A model generated the notes under the pieces. The model did not search any database. It worked only from the letters and a program-made list of their open reading frames with translations, and was not told where the DNA came from. A DNA stretch of 64,000 nucleotides from Parachlamydia acanthamoebae. Lineage in GTDB: Bacteria; Chlamydiota; Chlamydiia; Chlamydiales; Parachlamydiaceae. The stretch spans positions 682,001 to 746,000 of the forward strand of contig NZ_BAWW01000066.1 in assembly GCF_000875975.1 (NCBI RefSeq). Reading direction: 5' to 3'. Of this stretch, positions 25,223 to 33,865 are shown in pieces. The translations under genes and the position numbers were made by a program. Position 1 is the first letter of the stretch; each line of letters starts with the position of its first letter.

Positions 25223-25842
25223 TACGCTTCTCCCAATTGTTTAATATAATTGTAGATGCTTGCCCGAGAAATCGATAAATATTGGGCGAGAAAGGGGGCG
25301 GCATTTTTAAAATTAAAAATACCTTTGTGGTAGAGGTGTTGCACAAGCTCGCACTTTTGCTCTCTGTTTAAATGATTTTGAGATAATTTCTTTTCTTCTA
25401 AGTACTGTTGAATAAAGAAGAGAGCTTGATCTTCACATTGGCTTCCAAAGGCGTCAATAGGATTTTTGGCATCTGCTTTAATTTGTAAGAATGCTGCAAG
25501 TCTTTCATGGGTTTCTTGAGCATGGCTGACATCTACATTAAAGCAAATCAAGCCCACGGCTTTTCCTTTTGCATTGCGGATCGTAATTGATGTGCATTTC
25601 AAAAGGCGGCCGTCCCAATTTTTTTTGTAGTAGGCGGAAAAATAATCAGGAAATTCCTGAGTATTCACTTTTAATTCTTGTAAGGGTGAGGGGTCGCCAA
25701 TTTTTCTTTGGGAAAAGTTATGGTAGATTGCTACCACTTTTCCTTGATCCAAGTCGTGGATTGCGACTTCAACGTAGGGATGAAAAAGCTCGACAAGAGC
25801 TTTAATCAAAGGATCATAAATTTTCCAATCAGTTGCTTTCAT
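25222..25842 (-). CDS. YheO/DauR-like PAS-HTH transcriptional regulator
   Basis: A 206-residue predicted transcription factor. The N-terminal YheO-like PAS domain (about 8-115) contains LVELFHPYVEVAIHDLDQGKVVAIYHNFS (residue span about 18-46) and GRLLKCTSITIRNAKGKAVGLICFN. The C-terminal helix-turn-helix (about 165-203) reads LVQHLYHKGIFNFKNAAPFL then LSISRASIYNYIKQLGE, like DauR/YheO. DauR represses D-arginine catabolism in Pseudomonas; here the partner gene is phzF, so the effector is probably a different small molecule. A 9-base inverted repeat about 75-120 bases upstream could be its operator. Regulators of this type are uncommon in the small regulator set of chlamydiae. Confidence 0.78.
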   Translation of the reverse strand: MKATDWKIYDPLIKALVELFHPYVEVAIHDLDQGKVVAIYHNFSQRKIGDPSPLQELKVNTQEFPDYFSAYYKKNWDGRLLKCTSITIRNAKGKAVGLICFNVDVSHAQETHERLAAFLQIKADAKNPIDAFGSQCEDQALFFIQQYLEEKKLSQNHLNREQKCELVQHLYHKGIFNFKNAAPFLAQYLSISRASIYNYIKQLGEA

Positions 25843-26177
25843 TTTTCCTCCAAAGCAATGATTCTAGCAAGGATTTAGATTATTTGTCAAATTTAGACTT
25901 TTTGAATAAAAATGAATGCCTTCATACACTTTAGAAAAATCTTTCAAAAATGAATGAAGGCAATTGAAGTTTTAAAGGTGATTCCACATGGAATAGATCC
26001 CCTGGAATGACTAAGACTTTCGATTTATTTTAAACTGACCGCTTTGACATCACAAATAATGAGTTTCCATGGGCGATTGGGACCGATTTTGCCATAGGAT
26101 AGAGTAGCACAATAAAAGGCAGCTAAATCTGCGCTGGGCATGACTCCTTATTGAGTAAACCCGCCCAATTAACATGC
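25843..26177. promoter_or_regulatory. Regulator promoter region with inverted repeat
   Basis: 335 bases upstream of the YheO-like gene and downstream of the exporter operon. TGCCTTCAT (25917-25925) and ATGAAGGCA (25954-25962) form a perfect 9-base inverted repeat with a 28-base spacer. That is too wide for a simple terminator but compatible with an operator or weak hairpin. The remainder is AT-rich near the regulator start and contains a possible short reading frame at 26025-26141. Confidence 0.4.
26025..26141 (-). CDS. Possible small protein or gene remnant (38 residues)
   Basis: A short minus-strand frame starting at ATG 26141 behind AAGGAG (spacing only about two bases) and ending at TAA 26025. 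It reads MPSADLAAFYC then SYGKIGPNRPWKLIICDVKA. It lies 36 bases after the exporter's outer-membrane factor gene and could be the last cistron of that operon or the tail of a lost gene. No family recognised; the composition looks protein-like but the length makes chance possible. Confidence 0.25.
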   Translation of the reverse strand: MPSADLAAFYCATLSYGKIGPNRPWKLIICDVKAVSLK

Positions 26178-27605
26178 CTAAGCATCATCGCAAGTGGTTT
26201 CCCAGCCTCCACCTAATGCTTTATAAAGGGAAATGTAATGCATGAGAAGCTGAATTTTACTTTTCAAAAAGGCATTTTCAGTTGAGAGAAGAGAGCGTTG
26301 ACTGACTAATACCTCGAGATATCCCTTAAAGCCCGTTTGATAAAGGTGAAAGAGCTGGTTATAGGATTCACCACTAAATTGCATAGCAGAAAACAGCTTA
26401 CGATTATGTTCAAGTTCATGGTGATAAGAAGCAATTGCATTCTCAGTTTCTTCCAAAGCTTCTAAAACCGTTTTTTGGTATTGATATAAGGCTTGTTGAG
26501 TTTTGATTTTGTTAAGGTCTATATCTTGCTGAATTAGTTTGCTATTAAAAATAGGGGCTAGTAATTGGGGGCCTGCAAACCACACAAAGCTAGAGCGGCT
26601 TAAATGAGTGGCAACATCTCCGATAAATCCTCTTAATGAAAATCGAGGAAAAAGATCGGCCATCGCACTTCCCACTTTTTCAGTGGAAGCCGCTAAATTT
26701 CGTTCAGCTCTGCGAATATCTGGGCGGTTTCTTAGCAAGGCAGAGGGGATTCCTAAAGGTTTATAGTGAGGAAGCTCGGGGAGGTCATGGTGTTCTCTAA
26801 GTACGCAAAAGAGTTCTGCAGGAGGGCATCCGAGCAAGATAGAAAGCCGGTGAATGCCTTTTTCAATGGAAAGTTCAAGCATTGGAATTTCAGATTCCAA
26901 TAGCATGAGCTGTTCTTCTGTTTGCCATTGATCAATGATACTCGTAAATCCGGCTTCAAAGAGACCCGTTGTCAATAACGTCGTTTCTTTTTGTGTTTGA
27001 ATATGGCTTTTAGCTATATCTAAGAGGTGTTGCGAACCTCGAATTTCGATGTAGTTTTTTGCAATTTCTGCTGTGAGAGAAACCATTAAATCGCGCAGGC
27101 TTTCAATAGAGGAGCCAATTTCTGCGCGTGCGGCATTTAATTCATGTGTTGTTTTGCCGAAAAGATCGATTTCCCATTCGGCATCGAAACCGATTTCAAA
27201 AAAATTGACATTCCGTTTGCGATGATGGTCAATACAAGAGGCTCCAAGGATATCTTTTAGAATTTTATTGTTGTACTGCACATGGCCATAATTAATGGTG
27301 CCATCAATGTGTGGGTAGAGCTGTGCGCTAATTCCTTTTTTTGCAGCCCGGGCCTCGAGAATTCTGGAAATGGCGATCTGCACATCGAGATTTTGCAGAG
27401 AAGCCTGTTCAATTAAAGAATTAAGCAAAGGATCATTTAAAGATTTCCACCACAAAAAGCAGTCCAAAGGTTCAGCATTCATCCCTTCTTCAGTAGCGCT
27501 ATGCCACTGTGTAGGCATTTCCATTCCGGGAGGCTCATATTTTGGACCAACCGTGCAACCACCTAAAAAAACGCTAAGGAAGAAAAGAGCTTTTATCATT
27601 TTCAT
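26178..27605 (-). CDS. Outer-membrane efflux lipoprotein (NodT/TolC family)
   Basis: A 475-residue outer-membrane factor that forms the exit channel of a tripartite exporter. The N-terminus is a lipoprotein signal (FFLSVFLGGC, lipidated C17) followed by TVGPKYEPP, a hallmark of the NodT/OprM class. SLNDPLLNSLIEQA and NLDVQIAISRILEARA begin the first TolC repeat, and PSALLRNRPDIRRAERNLAA begins the second. Its start overlaps the adaptor gene by four bases. It is the last of the four clearly linked exporter genes on the minus strand. Confidence 0.9.
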   Translation of the reverse strand: MKMIKALFFLSVFLGGCTVGPKYEPPGMEMPTQWHSATEEGMNAEPLDCFLWWKSLNDPLLNSLIEQASLQNLDVQIAISRILEARAAKKGISAQLYPHIDGTINYGHVQYNNKILKDILGASCIDHHRKRNVNFFEIGFDAEWEIDLFGKTTHELNAARAEIGSSIESLRDLMVSLTAEIAKNYIEIRGSQHLLDIAKSHIQTQKETTLLTTGLFEAGFTSIIDQWQTEEQLMLLESEIPMLELSIEKGIHRLSILLGCPPAELFCVLREHHDLPELPHYKPLGIPSALLRNRPDIRRAERNLAASTEKVGSAMADLFPRFSLRGFIGDVATHLSRSSFVWFAGPQLLAPIFNSKLIQQDIDLNKIKTQQALYQYQKTVLEALEETENAIASYHHELEHNRKLFSAMQFSGESYNQLFHLYQTGFKGYLEVLVSQRSLLSTENAFLKSKIQLLMHYISLYKALGGGWETTCDDA

Positions 27606-28660
27606 TTAGAGAGTTCCCTTTCGATAAATACATCCATGCGAGCTCCCACAAAAATGTGTGGATCTGATTTGACAATCTTGTAAACGATTTGAAAGATCTG
27701 AGTGTCCACTTTTTCGTTAATTTCATTTGTTAAGTCTTCTTTTGCGACAAGAAAGGGTTCAATGCGTACAAATTCCAGTGGAAATTCATGACTAGCATCC
27801 CCTTGAAGGAATGCAACTGCTGGAGCTGTAGAACTAAAATAGGCCACTTCTAATTGGTTAATGCTGACCCTTAAATACATTTCAGTTGTATCCCCAATGA
27901 TCATAATGGGGGTACGAGCGTTGCTCGGAACGGAAAATTCCCCTTCGTGAATTTTAATTTGCAAGACCGTTCCATCGATCGGTGAACGAATTATTGTGCG
28001 TTGGATGTCGGTTTGGATCGCGGTGACATTCGCTTTGGCAAACATCGTTTCATAATTCGCAATTTCGAGATCTGGTTTCCATGTTCCCGATTTAACTTTT
28101 TCAAATTTTGCTTCCGCTTCTCTGTATTGATCCTTAGCCTGCTGATATCTAAAATAACGGCGGTCGCTTTCTTCCTGGCTGATTGCACGAGAATCAGGTA
28201 AACTGAGGACCATATCAAATTGACTTTTAGCCGCATTCATTTCCGTTTGGGCACTTTGGAGAGCTGCTTCAGCGGATGCTAAATCTTCAGGATGAGGAAG
28301 TGCTTCCAGCTTTTGAAGTCGCGCTTTAGCACTTTTATAAGCCATTTGTTTCACTAACAAATCAGCCATTAAATCTTTATTCTCAAGTTTGAAGAGAATG
28401 TCTCCTTTTTTGACTTTTTCTCCAACTGTCACGAATACTTTTTCAATGATGCGGTTTACAGGAGTTCCCACTTGAATATTTCCTGAAACCGGCTGTACAA
28501 CCCCTACACCTGAAATGTATGATTTAAAAGGGGATAGAGGGGGTTTAATAAAATATTCGGGACTTTTGGGTTCTTCTGCATTTTTCCAAAAGGAAAAAAG
28601 AATCAAAAGGACGCTGCATAAAGTCGCAGCTAAGACGAGATAAAAATAATTTCTGTTCAT
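27602..28660 (-). CDS. HlyD/DevB-type periplasmic adaptor (membrane fusion protein)
   Basis: A 352-residue adaptor with one N-terminal membrane helix (YFYLVLAATLCSVLLILFSF). A lipoyl/barrel-sandwich half (QPVSGNIQVGTPVNRIIEKV, KKGDILFKLENKDL) leads to a long coiled-coil hairpin of about 100-200 with AKARLQKLEALPHPEDLASA and AKDQYREAEAKFEKV. The second lipoyl half is RTIIRSPIDGTVLQIKIHEG, then a beta-barrel. It bridges the inner-membrane ABC parts and the NodT channel. Four-base overlaps with the ATPase gene upstream and the channel gene downstream show tight translational coupling. Confidence 0.88.
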   Translation of the reverse strand: MNRNYFYLVLAATLCSVLLILFSFWKNAEEPKSPEYFIKPPLSPFKSYISGVGVVQPVSGNIQVGTPVNRIIEKVFVTVGEKVKKGDILFKLENKDLMADLLVKQMAYKSAKARLQKLEALPHPEDLASAEAALQSAQTEMNAAKSQFDMVLSLPDSRAISQEESDRRYFRYQQAKDQYREAEAKFEKVKSGTWKPDLEIANYETMFAKANVTAIQTDIQRTIIRSPIDGTVLQIKIHEGEFSVPSNARTPIMIIGDTTEMYLRVSINQLEVAYFSSTAPAVAFLQGDASHEFPLEFVRIEPFLVAKEDLTNEINEKVDTQIFQIVYKIVKSDPHIFVGARMDVFIERELSK

Positions 28661-29343
28661 ATATCGTTCTCTGGAATTATAAGGCCATCACTCATAGTTA
28701 TAATACGATCAGCAAAAGGGAAAATGCGATGATCGTGTGTGACAACAAAAATTGCTCTGGATGCGAGAGCTAAATCTCTTAAAAGAGACAAAATTTCTAG
28801 TCCAGAGGCTTTATCTAAAGAGCTGGTAGGCTCATCACAAACAATAATTTTTGAATTGTTGACCATGGCTCGTCCAATGGCAATTCTCTGCTGCTGTCCC
28901 TTTGAGAGGTTTGAGGGAGAAAAATCAGCCCGTTGCGCCATATTTAATTCTTTTAATGTATTTAAGGCCCTTTCATTCGCTTCTTCTTCTGATTTTCCGG
29001 CTACGAGCAATGGTAAGGCTACATTTTCAAGTATTGAGAGCGTGGGGATCAGAAAAAGCGATTGAAAAACGATTCCTAGATAGTTTCTACGCAACATCGC
29101 TTTTTCGTTATCGTTCATTGTACTCACATTATGGCCTAAAATGAAGACCTCCCCTTCGTCAGGAGTCAAAATAGTTGTAAGGATCGATAATAATGTGGTT
29201 TTTCCTGATCCAGATGGACCAACCATCAAGGTCAATTGACCACTGTAAATATCCAAATCGATCCCTTTTAAGGCCTCGATACGGCACTCGTTTTCGCCAT
29301 AACATTTCTTAACATTTCGGCAGCTAATTGCGATTGTATCCAT
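28657..29343 (-). CDS. ABC exporter ATP-binding protein (MacB/DevA/LolD type)
   Basis: A 228-residue ATPase that powers the exporter. It has Walker A GPSGSGKTTLLS, Q-loop GIVFQSLFLIP, the signature LSKGQQQRIAIGRAM, Walker B IIVCDEPTSSLD and the switch histidine FVVTHDHRIF. The N-terminal match CRNVKKCYGENECRIEALKG and the overall length are typical of the MacB/LolD/DevA subfamily. The start is one base from the permease stop on the upstream side, and the 3' end overlaps the adaptor start by four bases. The four genes form a DevBCA-TolC-like system. Confidence 0.9.
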   Translation of the reverse strand: MDTIAISCRNVKKCYGENECRIEALKGIDLDIYSGQLTLMVGPSGSGKTTLLSILTTILTPDEGEVFILGHNVSTMNDNEKAMLRRNYLGIVFQSLFLIPTLSILENVALPLLVAGKSEEEANERALNTLKELNMAQRADFSPSNLSKGQQQRIAIGRAMVNNSKIIVCDEPTSSLDKASGLEILSLLRDLALASRAIFVVTHDHRIFPFADRIITMSDGLIIPENDI

Positions 29344-29344
29344 G

Positions 29345-30490
29345 TTAACTACCCAATAATGTTTTGGGATCTACATAAAGAACCCGACGAATACTTAAAA
29401 TGGCCGTAAAGATACAAATAATTAGGGCTACGGAAGCTGTGAAAAGTAAAAGTTGCCAAGGGAAAAGGAAGGCAAGCGTTGTATTTTTAATTGCAAAGCC
29501 CCAAAGGAGGGTAGCTGCTGTTCCAATGAGATATCCAATGACTCCAGATACGACAGCTTGCAGGATGATCATTTTTAAAATCATGGTTTTATTACCACCC
29601 AGAGCTTTCATAAGTGCGTAATAATTAATATTTTGAAGAGTTAAAATGTAAAAAATCTGTCCTGTGATAGAAAATCCAATGATCAGGCCTAAGGCAACTG
29701 ACAAGCCGAAATTAATCAGAATGCCCGTTTTAAGGAAGTACTCTGCAATTTTCCTTTTGAACTGATCGCTGGTCAATCCGTCATACATGGCGAATGAATT
29801 GATTCGATTCAGTACATCATCTACATTTGCGTCGGGGGAAGACTTCGCGGCGATAAAAGAAATCCGTTTTACCGAAGTAAATTGCTCAAACTGGCTTGTG
29901 GCGGTAAACATGACCGGCTGAGGGAAAAAACCTGGGGTGATTTTTGCAATCCCCACAACGACCGCTCGCCGATTATTGATCTCAAAGGTATCGCCAATTC
30001 TTACTGGGATTACGCTTCCATCGGGCAGGGTATGTGCCAGTGCTCCATTGGCAGAATTGACATCGATAATGACAGCTCCCTCCCGATGCAAATCCCGCAC
30101 ATTTCCTTCAAGCATTTCAGCAGGGGCTCCAATTAAGGTCGCATCATCAATGCCATACAGTTGGGCTATTTTGAAAACACCCGATTCCATTGCAATGGGA
30201 ATATCCATCAAATCGATCGGAACGGCCCACTCAATGCCTGGTGTGCTGCGCACAATATCAAGGTATTCCTTTGGCATGGTCCGAATTGCTCCTTCGCCCT
30301 GAGTAGCCGGATCAATGACCCAAATATTTGGTAAAGAGATATCCGTGACCATACGGTAAGATCTTGAAACAAGTCCCAAAAAAATGGCGGATTGTTGGGA
30401 AATCAATAGGGTTGCCAGGAATACGCCAAATATAGCTCCTATAAAAGAAGCTCTATTCCCAATCAGCATTTTAAAAGCTACAGCCAGCAT
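29345..30490 (-). CDS. ABC exporter permease (DevC/MacB-type FtsX-like)
   Basis: A 381-residue inner-membrane permease. One N-terminal helix (FKMLIGNRASFIGAIFGVFL) is followed by a large periplasmic domain of about 40-250. Three C-terminal helices, including LINFGLSVALGLIIGFSITG, MIILQAVVSGVIGYLIGTAA and LLLFTASVALIICIFTAILS, show the FtsX/MacB topology. LMKALGGNKTMIL is the usual coupling motif after helix 2. It opens the exporter operon, with GAAAGAG before the ATG at 30490. DevC relatives export glycolipids and MacB relatives export macrolides, lipoproteins or peptides; no substrate can be fixed here. Confidence 0.88.
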   Translation of the reverse strand: MLAVAFKMLIGNRASFIGAIFGVFLATLLISQQSAIFLGLVSRSYRMVTDISLPNIWVIDPATQGEGAIRTMPKEYLDIVRSTPGIEWAVPIDLMDIPIAMESGVFKIAQLYGIDDATLIGAPAEMLEGNVRDLHREGAVIIDVNSANGALAHTLPDGSVIPVRIGDTFEINNRRAVVVGIAKITPGFFPQPVMFTATSQFEQFTSVKRISFIAAKSSPDANVDDVLNRINSFAMYDGLTSDQFKRKIAEYFLKTGILINFGLSVALGLIIGFSITGQIFYILTLQNINYYALMKALGGNKTMILKMIILQAVVSGVIGYLIGTAATLLWGFAIKNTTLAFLFPWQLLLFTASVALIICIFTAILSIRRVLYVDPKTLLGS

Positions 30491-30551
30491 AGTTCTCTTT
30501 CAATAGGGTGTTAATTTGTCACTCTATCCAAATCGAACCACTTTGACAATA

Positions 30552-31562
30552 TTATTTTTTATTTTTCCCGTAGGAAACATTCATCGTTCGCATAAGGGCC
30601 AAGAGAGAATTTATTTTTATTTTAGAATTAAACAAAACATAGGATGGAAATGCTTTAGGCATAAATTTTTTAAAGAAGATCCTGCGTCGTTGCAGATGAA
30701 AAATCCAGTCCACCATTCTAAATAAATGACGTACGATAAAGGCTGTTAGACGGCCTAAGCCGACAATTTCTCCGAGTTGCGTCCCTGGACCTGCACCCAA
30801 AGAAAAAAAATGGCATTCTTCTTCGCGCAATTTTTCTATAGTACTGACAATCAAGAATTCGCTTGTTCCTGTGGGCGCATTAGGCAATGCCATGGAAAAG
30901 TTAAGGACCCATCCTTGAAAGAGGTCAATTTGTTTGAGCATGAGAACTCCGATAACTGTCCCATCTTTTTTTGCGTAAAGCCAGCGGGTTCCTTCTCGAT
31001 TGGAGAAAAGATCCACTTCTCCTAAGTAGATTTGGGGACCTTTTCTAGATTGCAGCCATAGATTAGCAGCCTCTTTTAGCTGATTTTCCAAATGGGGATT
31101 TTGATCTGTATACTCCAGAATTTCAATACCTTGATTGCGTGCTTGGTTGACTTTCCAGCGTAGTTTTTCCCCTTTTCTTCCTTTGGTTGGGTCAATTTGG
31201 GGGTCGACAATCAATTCTTCAGCAACTTGAATCAAGGTTTGGCTGACATTTTGAATAGCCCAATGTGCAAATTTCTCGGATACAAGAATGTAGATAACAT
31301 TTAGCTTTTGTTTAGTACAGTAGTCTTGGAAAGCGTGGGTCAAAGCAGGGATATCTTTTTCTGCACATACGGGATCGCTAATTACAACGGCGCAATCACG
31401 CTCGAGTCGATATCCAATAAATCCTTCAACTTCAGAAATCGTAAAGGTTTTACAATGTGAGTCTAATAAAATAACAGCAGGTGGATGACCTAAACGTTTT
31501 ATTAGATTTGCAATTTTATTCTGAATATAAATTTTGGGAGGAGCTTCTTCTGTAATAGTCAA
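30552..31562 (-). CDS. DUF2156 (phosphatidylglycerol lysyltransferase C-terminal-like) protein
   Basis: A 336-residue cytoplasmic protein of the DUF2156/GNAT-like class. Two tandem acyltransferase-like halves are suggested by HCKTFTISEVEGFIGYRLERD and AVVISDPVCAEKDI near the start, then KGRKGEKLRWKVNQARNQGI and, in the second half, GWVLNFSMALPNAPTGTSEF and FFSLGAGPGTQLG. In MprF-like enzymes this domain transfers an amino acid from aminoacyl-tRNA to a lipid, but it is usually preceded by many membrane helices, absent here. It stands 62 bases upstream of the exporter operon on the same strand and may supply or modify a lipid-linked substrate for it (inference). Confidence 0.75.
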   Translation of the reverse strand: MTITEEAPPKIYIQNKIANLIKRLGHPPAVILLDSHCKTFTISEVEGFIGYRLERDCAVVISDPVCAEKDIPALTHAFQDYCTKQKLNVIYILVSEKFAHWAIQNVSQTLIQVAEELIVDPQIDPTKGRKGEKLRWKVNQARNQGIEILEYTDQNPHLENQLKEAANLWLQSRKGPQIYLGEVDLFSNREGTRWLYAKKDGTVIGVLMLKQIDLFQGWVLNFSMALPNAPTGTSEFLIVSTIEKLREEECHFFSLGAGPGTQLGEIVGLGRLTAFIVRHLFRMVDWIFHLQRRRIFFKKFMPKAFPSYVLFNSKIKINSLLALMRTMNVSYGKNKK

Positions 31563-31797
31563 TCTTTTATCTCCTATGCTAAAAATGAACTAATATTTTT
31601 ATTATGGATCTAAAATCTAACTAATATATTTATTAAATATTTTTTACTATAATTATATATTTCTAAAATTAGTTTATAATGGTAAATGGGTTATGAAGAA
31701 AATAGTGAAAATAGCATTTTTTATTTTAAGTTGATCTCGATTGTCGTAATCGGTACTCTACTGATTCCAAATAAGTTAGACGAATAGGGAATTTTTT

Positions 31798-33144
31798 ATG
31801 GATTTGACAAAAGGGGAAGTGCCTTCATTGGTGCGAAAAATTGCAATTCCCGCAGCTTTAGGCTTTTTTTTTAATACGATGTTTAATGTCGTAGATACTT
31901 ATTTTGCAGGATGGGTTTCTACGCAGGCTTTAGCAGCCTTATCGTTAAGTTTCCCTGTTTTTTTCATTATTTTAGCTTTTGTACAAGGAATTTCAACAGG
32001 ATCTGCCGCTTTGATTTCAAATGCTTTAGGAGCCAAAAATGAAGCACAGGCAGAAAGAATTTCTGCACAAGTTTTGAGTTTTGCAGCCATGTGTTACTGT
32101 TTCCTTGTTGTCATCGGATTGTATGTTGATTCCTCCCTTTTCCAACTGATGGGAGCTGAAGGAGAATATCTAGAAATGGCTGTGGCTTATATGGATATTA
32201 TTTTTATCGGATCATTTTTCTTTATTGTTCTTTATGCCGCGAACTCCATTTTATTGGCACGCGGAAATACTAAGGTTTTACGCAACTATCTGATTTTAGG
32301 ATGTTTTATTAATGCGGTCTTGGACCCATGGTTTTTATTTGGAGGCTACGGCATCCCTGCAATGGGATTAAAAGGGATTGCAGTTGCGACTGTTTTTACG
32401 ATGATGCTTGGCTTTTTTTATGTGCTTTACGAAGTGATCCAAAGTGGATATTTTCATGTGTGCTGTTGGAGAGATTTTATCCCCAAGCGCGATGTTTTTT
32501 TTGCTATTGCTGAACAAAGTTTTCCTGCCGCGCTCAACATGATGACAATTGGGATCGGGATTTTTATCATGACCTATTTTATTAAAGACTTTGGACATGA
32601 AGCCGTGGCTGCTTATGGAATTGGCATTCGGATAGAACAGATTACCCTTCTTCCTACTATTGGACTCACGGTGGCATCTCTTTCTATTGTTGGGCAAAAC
32701 AATGGGGCTGGGATGATTGATCGCATTAGGGAAACCGTGCATGTTTCCATTAAATATGGTGCCCTCATTGTTTTTGTGGGATGTGTATTGATGAGTATCT
32801 TTCCGGAGCCGTTATTCAAGATTTTTTCTAATGACCCAAAAGTCATTCAAATAGGGTCAACATACCTGCGGATTGCGGCTTTGATTTCTGCCGCCTATAT
32901 GTTGCTAGGGATTTATATTTCTGCTTTGCAAGGTATGAAAAAGCCCTTTTTCCCTTTTTTAGTGGGATGTATAAGGCAAATTATCTTGCCATGCCTGGTT
33001 TATTACTCGATGACACAGGTCTTGCATTTAGGCTTGTTAAGCATTTGGTGGAGTTGTTTTACCATTACCTGGTTGGGAGCCCTGATTACCGTGTTTTATA
33101 CGCGTTGGGTTATTAAGCAAAAAACTCAAAAATTTAATATTTAA
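31798..33144 (+). CDS. MATE-family efflux transporter
   Basis: A 448-residue inner-membrane antiporter with about twelve helices. The family features are the N-terminal MDLTKGEVPSLVRKIAIPAA and FFNTMFNVVDTYFAGWVS (the aspartate-bearing first helix region), the mirrored second-half motif FPAALNMMTIGIGIFIMTYF and the GQNNGAGMIDRIRE loop. It exports cationic compounds or metabolites using a proton or sodium gradient; the specific substrate is not visible. The start is ATG 31798. Its last 11 bases overlap the convergent amino-acid ABC ATPase gene, an economical arrangement without room for a terminator. Confidence 0.88.
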   Translation: MDLTKGEVPSLVRKIAIPAALGFFFNTMFNVVDTYFAGWVSTQALAALSLSFPVFFIILAFVQGISTGSAALISNALGAKNEAQAERISAQVLSFAAMCYCFLVVIGLYVDSSLFQLMGAEGEYLEMAVAYMDIIFIGSFFFIVLYAANSILLARGNTKVLRNYLILGCFINAVLDPWFLFGGYGIPAMGLKGIAVATVFTMMLGFFYVLYEVIQSGYFHVCCWRDFIPKRDVFFAIAEQSFPAALNMMTIGIGIFIMTYFIKDFGHEAVAAYGIGIRIEQITLLPTIGLTVASLSIVGQNNGAGMIDRIRETVHVSIKYGALIVFVGCVLMSIFPEPLFKIFSNDPKVIQIGSTYLRIAALISAAYMLLGIYISALQGMKKPFFPFLVGCIRQIILPCLVYYSMTQVLHLGLLSIWWSCFTITWLGALITVFYTRWVIKQKTQKFNI

Positions 33145-33865
33145 GGACTTGTTCCAAGTAGTATTGAATTTCTGGAGAAGCTGGATGGTCAAAAAATTGG
33201 GAGGTAGGTTTTGAATCCAAAACCTTTCCTTCCGAAAGAAAAAGAATCCAATCACAAATTTTACGGGCAAAGCTAATGTGATGTGTGACAATGATAAATT
33301 GCTTTCCCTCTTTTTTTAGTTCAACAATTAAATCTAAGACCTCAGAAGTCATGAGGGGATCTAATGCAGAGGTTGGCTCATCAAAGAGCAGCATACTGGG
33401 TTGAATGGCAATTGCGCGAATAATCGCGACTCTTTGACATTGGCCACCCGAAAGCTCGGCTGGCTTTTTATGCGCGTGCTTTGCCAATTCGAAGCGATTG
33501 AGAAGCGTCATAGCCTGTGAGTCGGCATCTTCTTTGGAATAGCCATGTACGCGATAAAGAGGGAGAGAAATGTTTTCTAAAGCGGTTAAATGGGGAAACA
33601 AATTCCAAGATTGAAACAAAATGCCTAATTTTAAGCGGTGCTGACGCAGCTGTTTTTCTTCGAAGATTAAAGGAACGCCATCAAAGTTAACGAGGCCACA
33701 AGTAGGAGACTCAAGACCGGCTAATATACGCAAAAGGGTTGATTTCCCACTGCCAGAAGGACCTAGTAGAGCGAGCGATTGAGCTTCCGGAATAGACAAG
33801 TTGATGTTTTTCAGAACCTTTTGCTTGTTATAGGCCTTCTCTAATTGCGTAATTTCAAGTTTCAT
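33134..33865 (-). CDS. Polar amino-acid ABC importer, ATP-binding protein
   Basis: A 243-residue ATPase with Walker A GPSGSGKSTLLRILAGL, Q-loop GILFQSWNLFPHLTALENI, signature LSGGQCQRVAIIRAI, Walker B LLFDEPTSALDP and switch IIVTHHISFA. The NLFPHLTALENI region is typical of the GlnQ/ArtP polar amino-acid group. It overlaps the permease gene by 11 bases, and the binding-protein gene lies upstream, giving a complete three-gene importer. The binding protein resembles chlamydial ArtJ, so basic amino acids such as arginine are the best guess. Confidence 0.9.
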   Translation of the reverse strand: MKLEITQLEKAYNKQKVLKNINLSIPEAQSLALLGPSGSGKSTLLRILAGLESPTCGLVNFDGVPLIFEEKQLRQHRLKLGILFQSWNLFPHLTALENISLPLYRVHGYSKEDADSQAMTLLNRFELAKHAHKKPAELSGGQCQRVAIIRAIAIQPSMLLFDEPTSALDPLMTSEVLDLIVELKKEGKQFIIVTHHISFARKICDWILFLSEGKVLDSKPTSQFFDHPASPEIQYYLEQVLKY

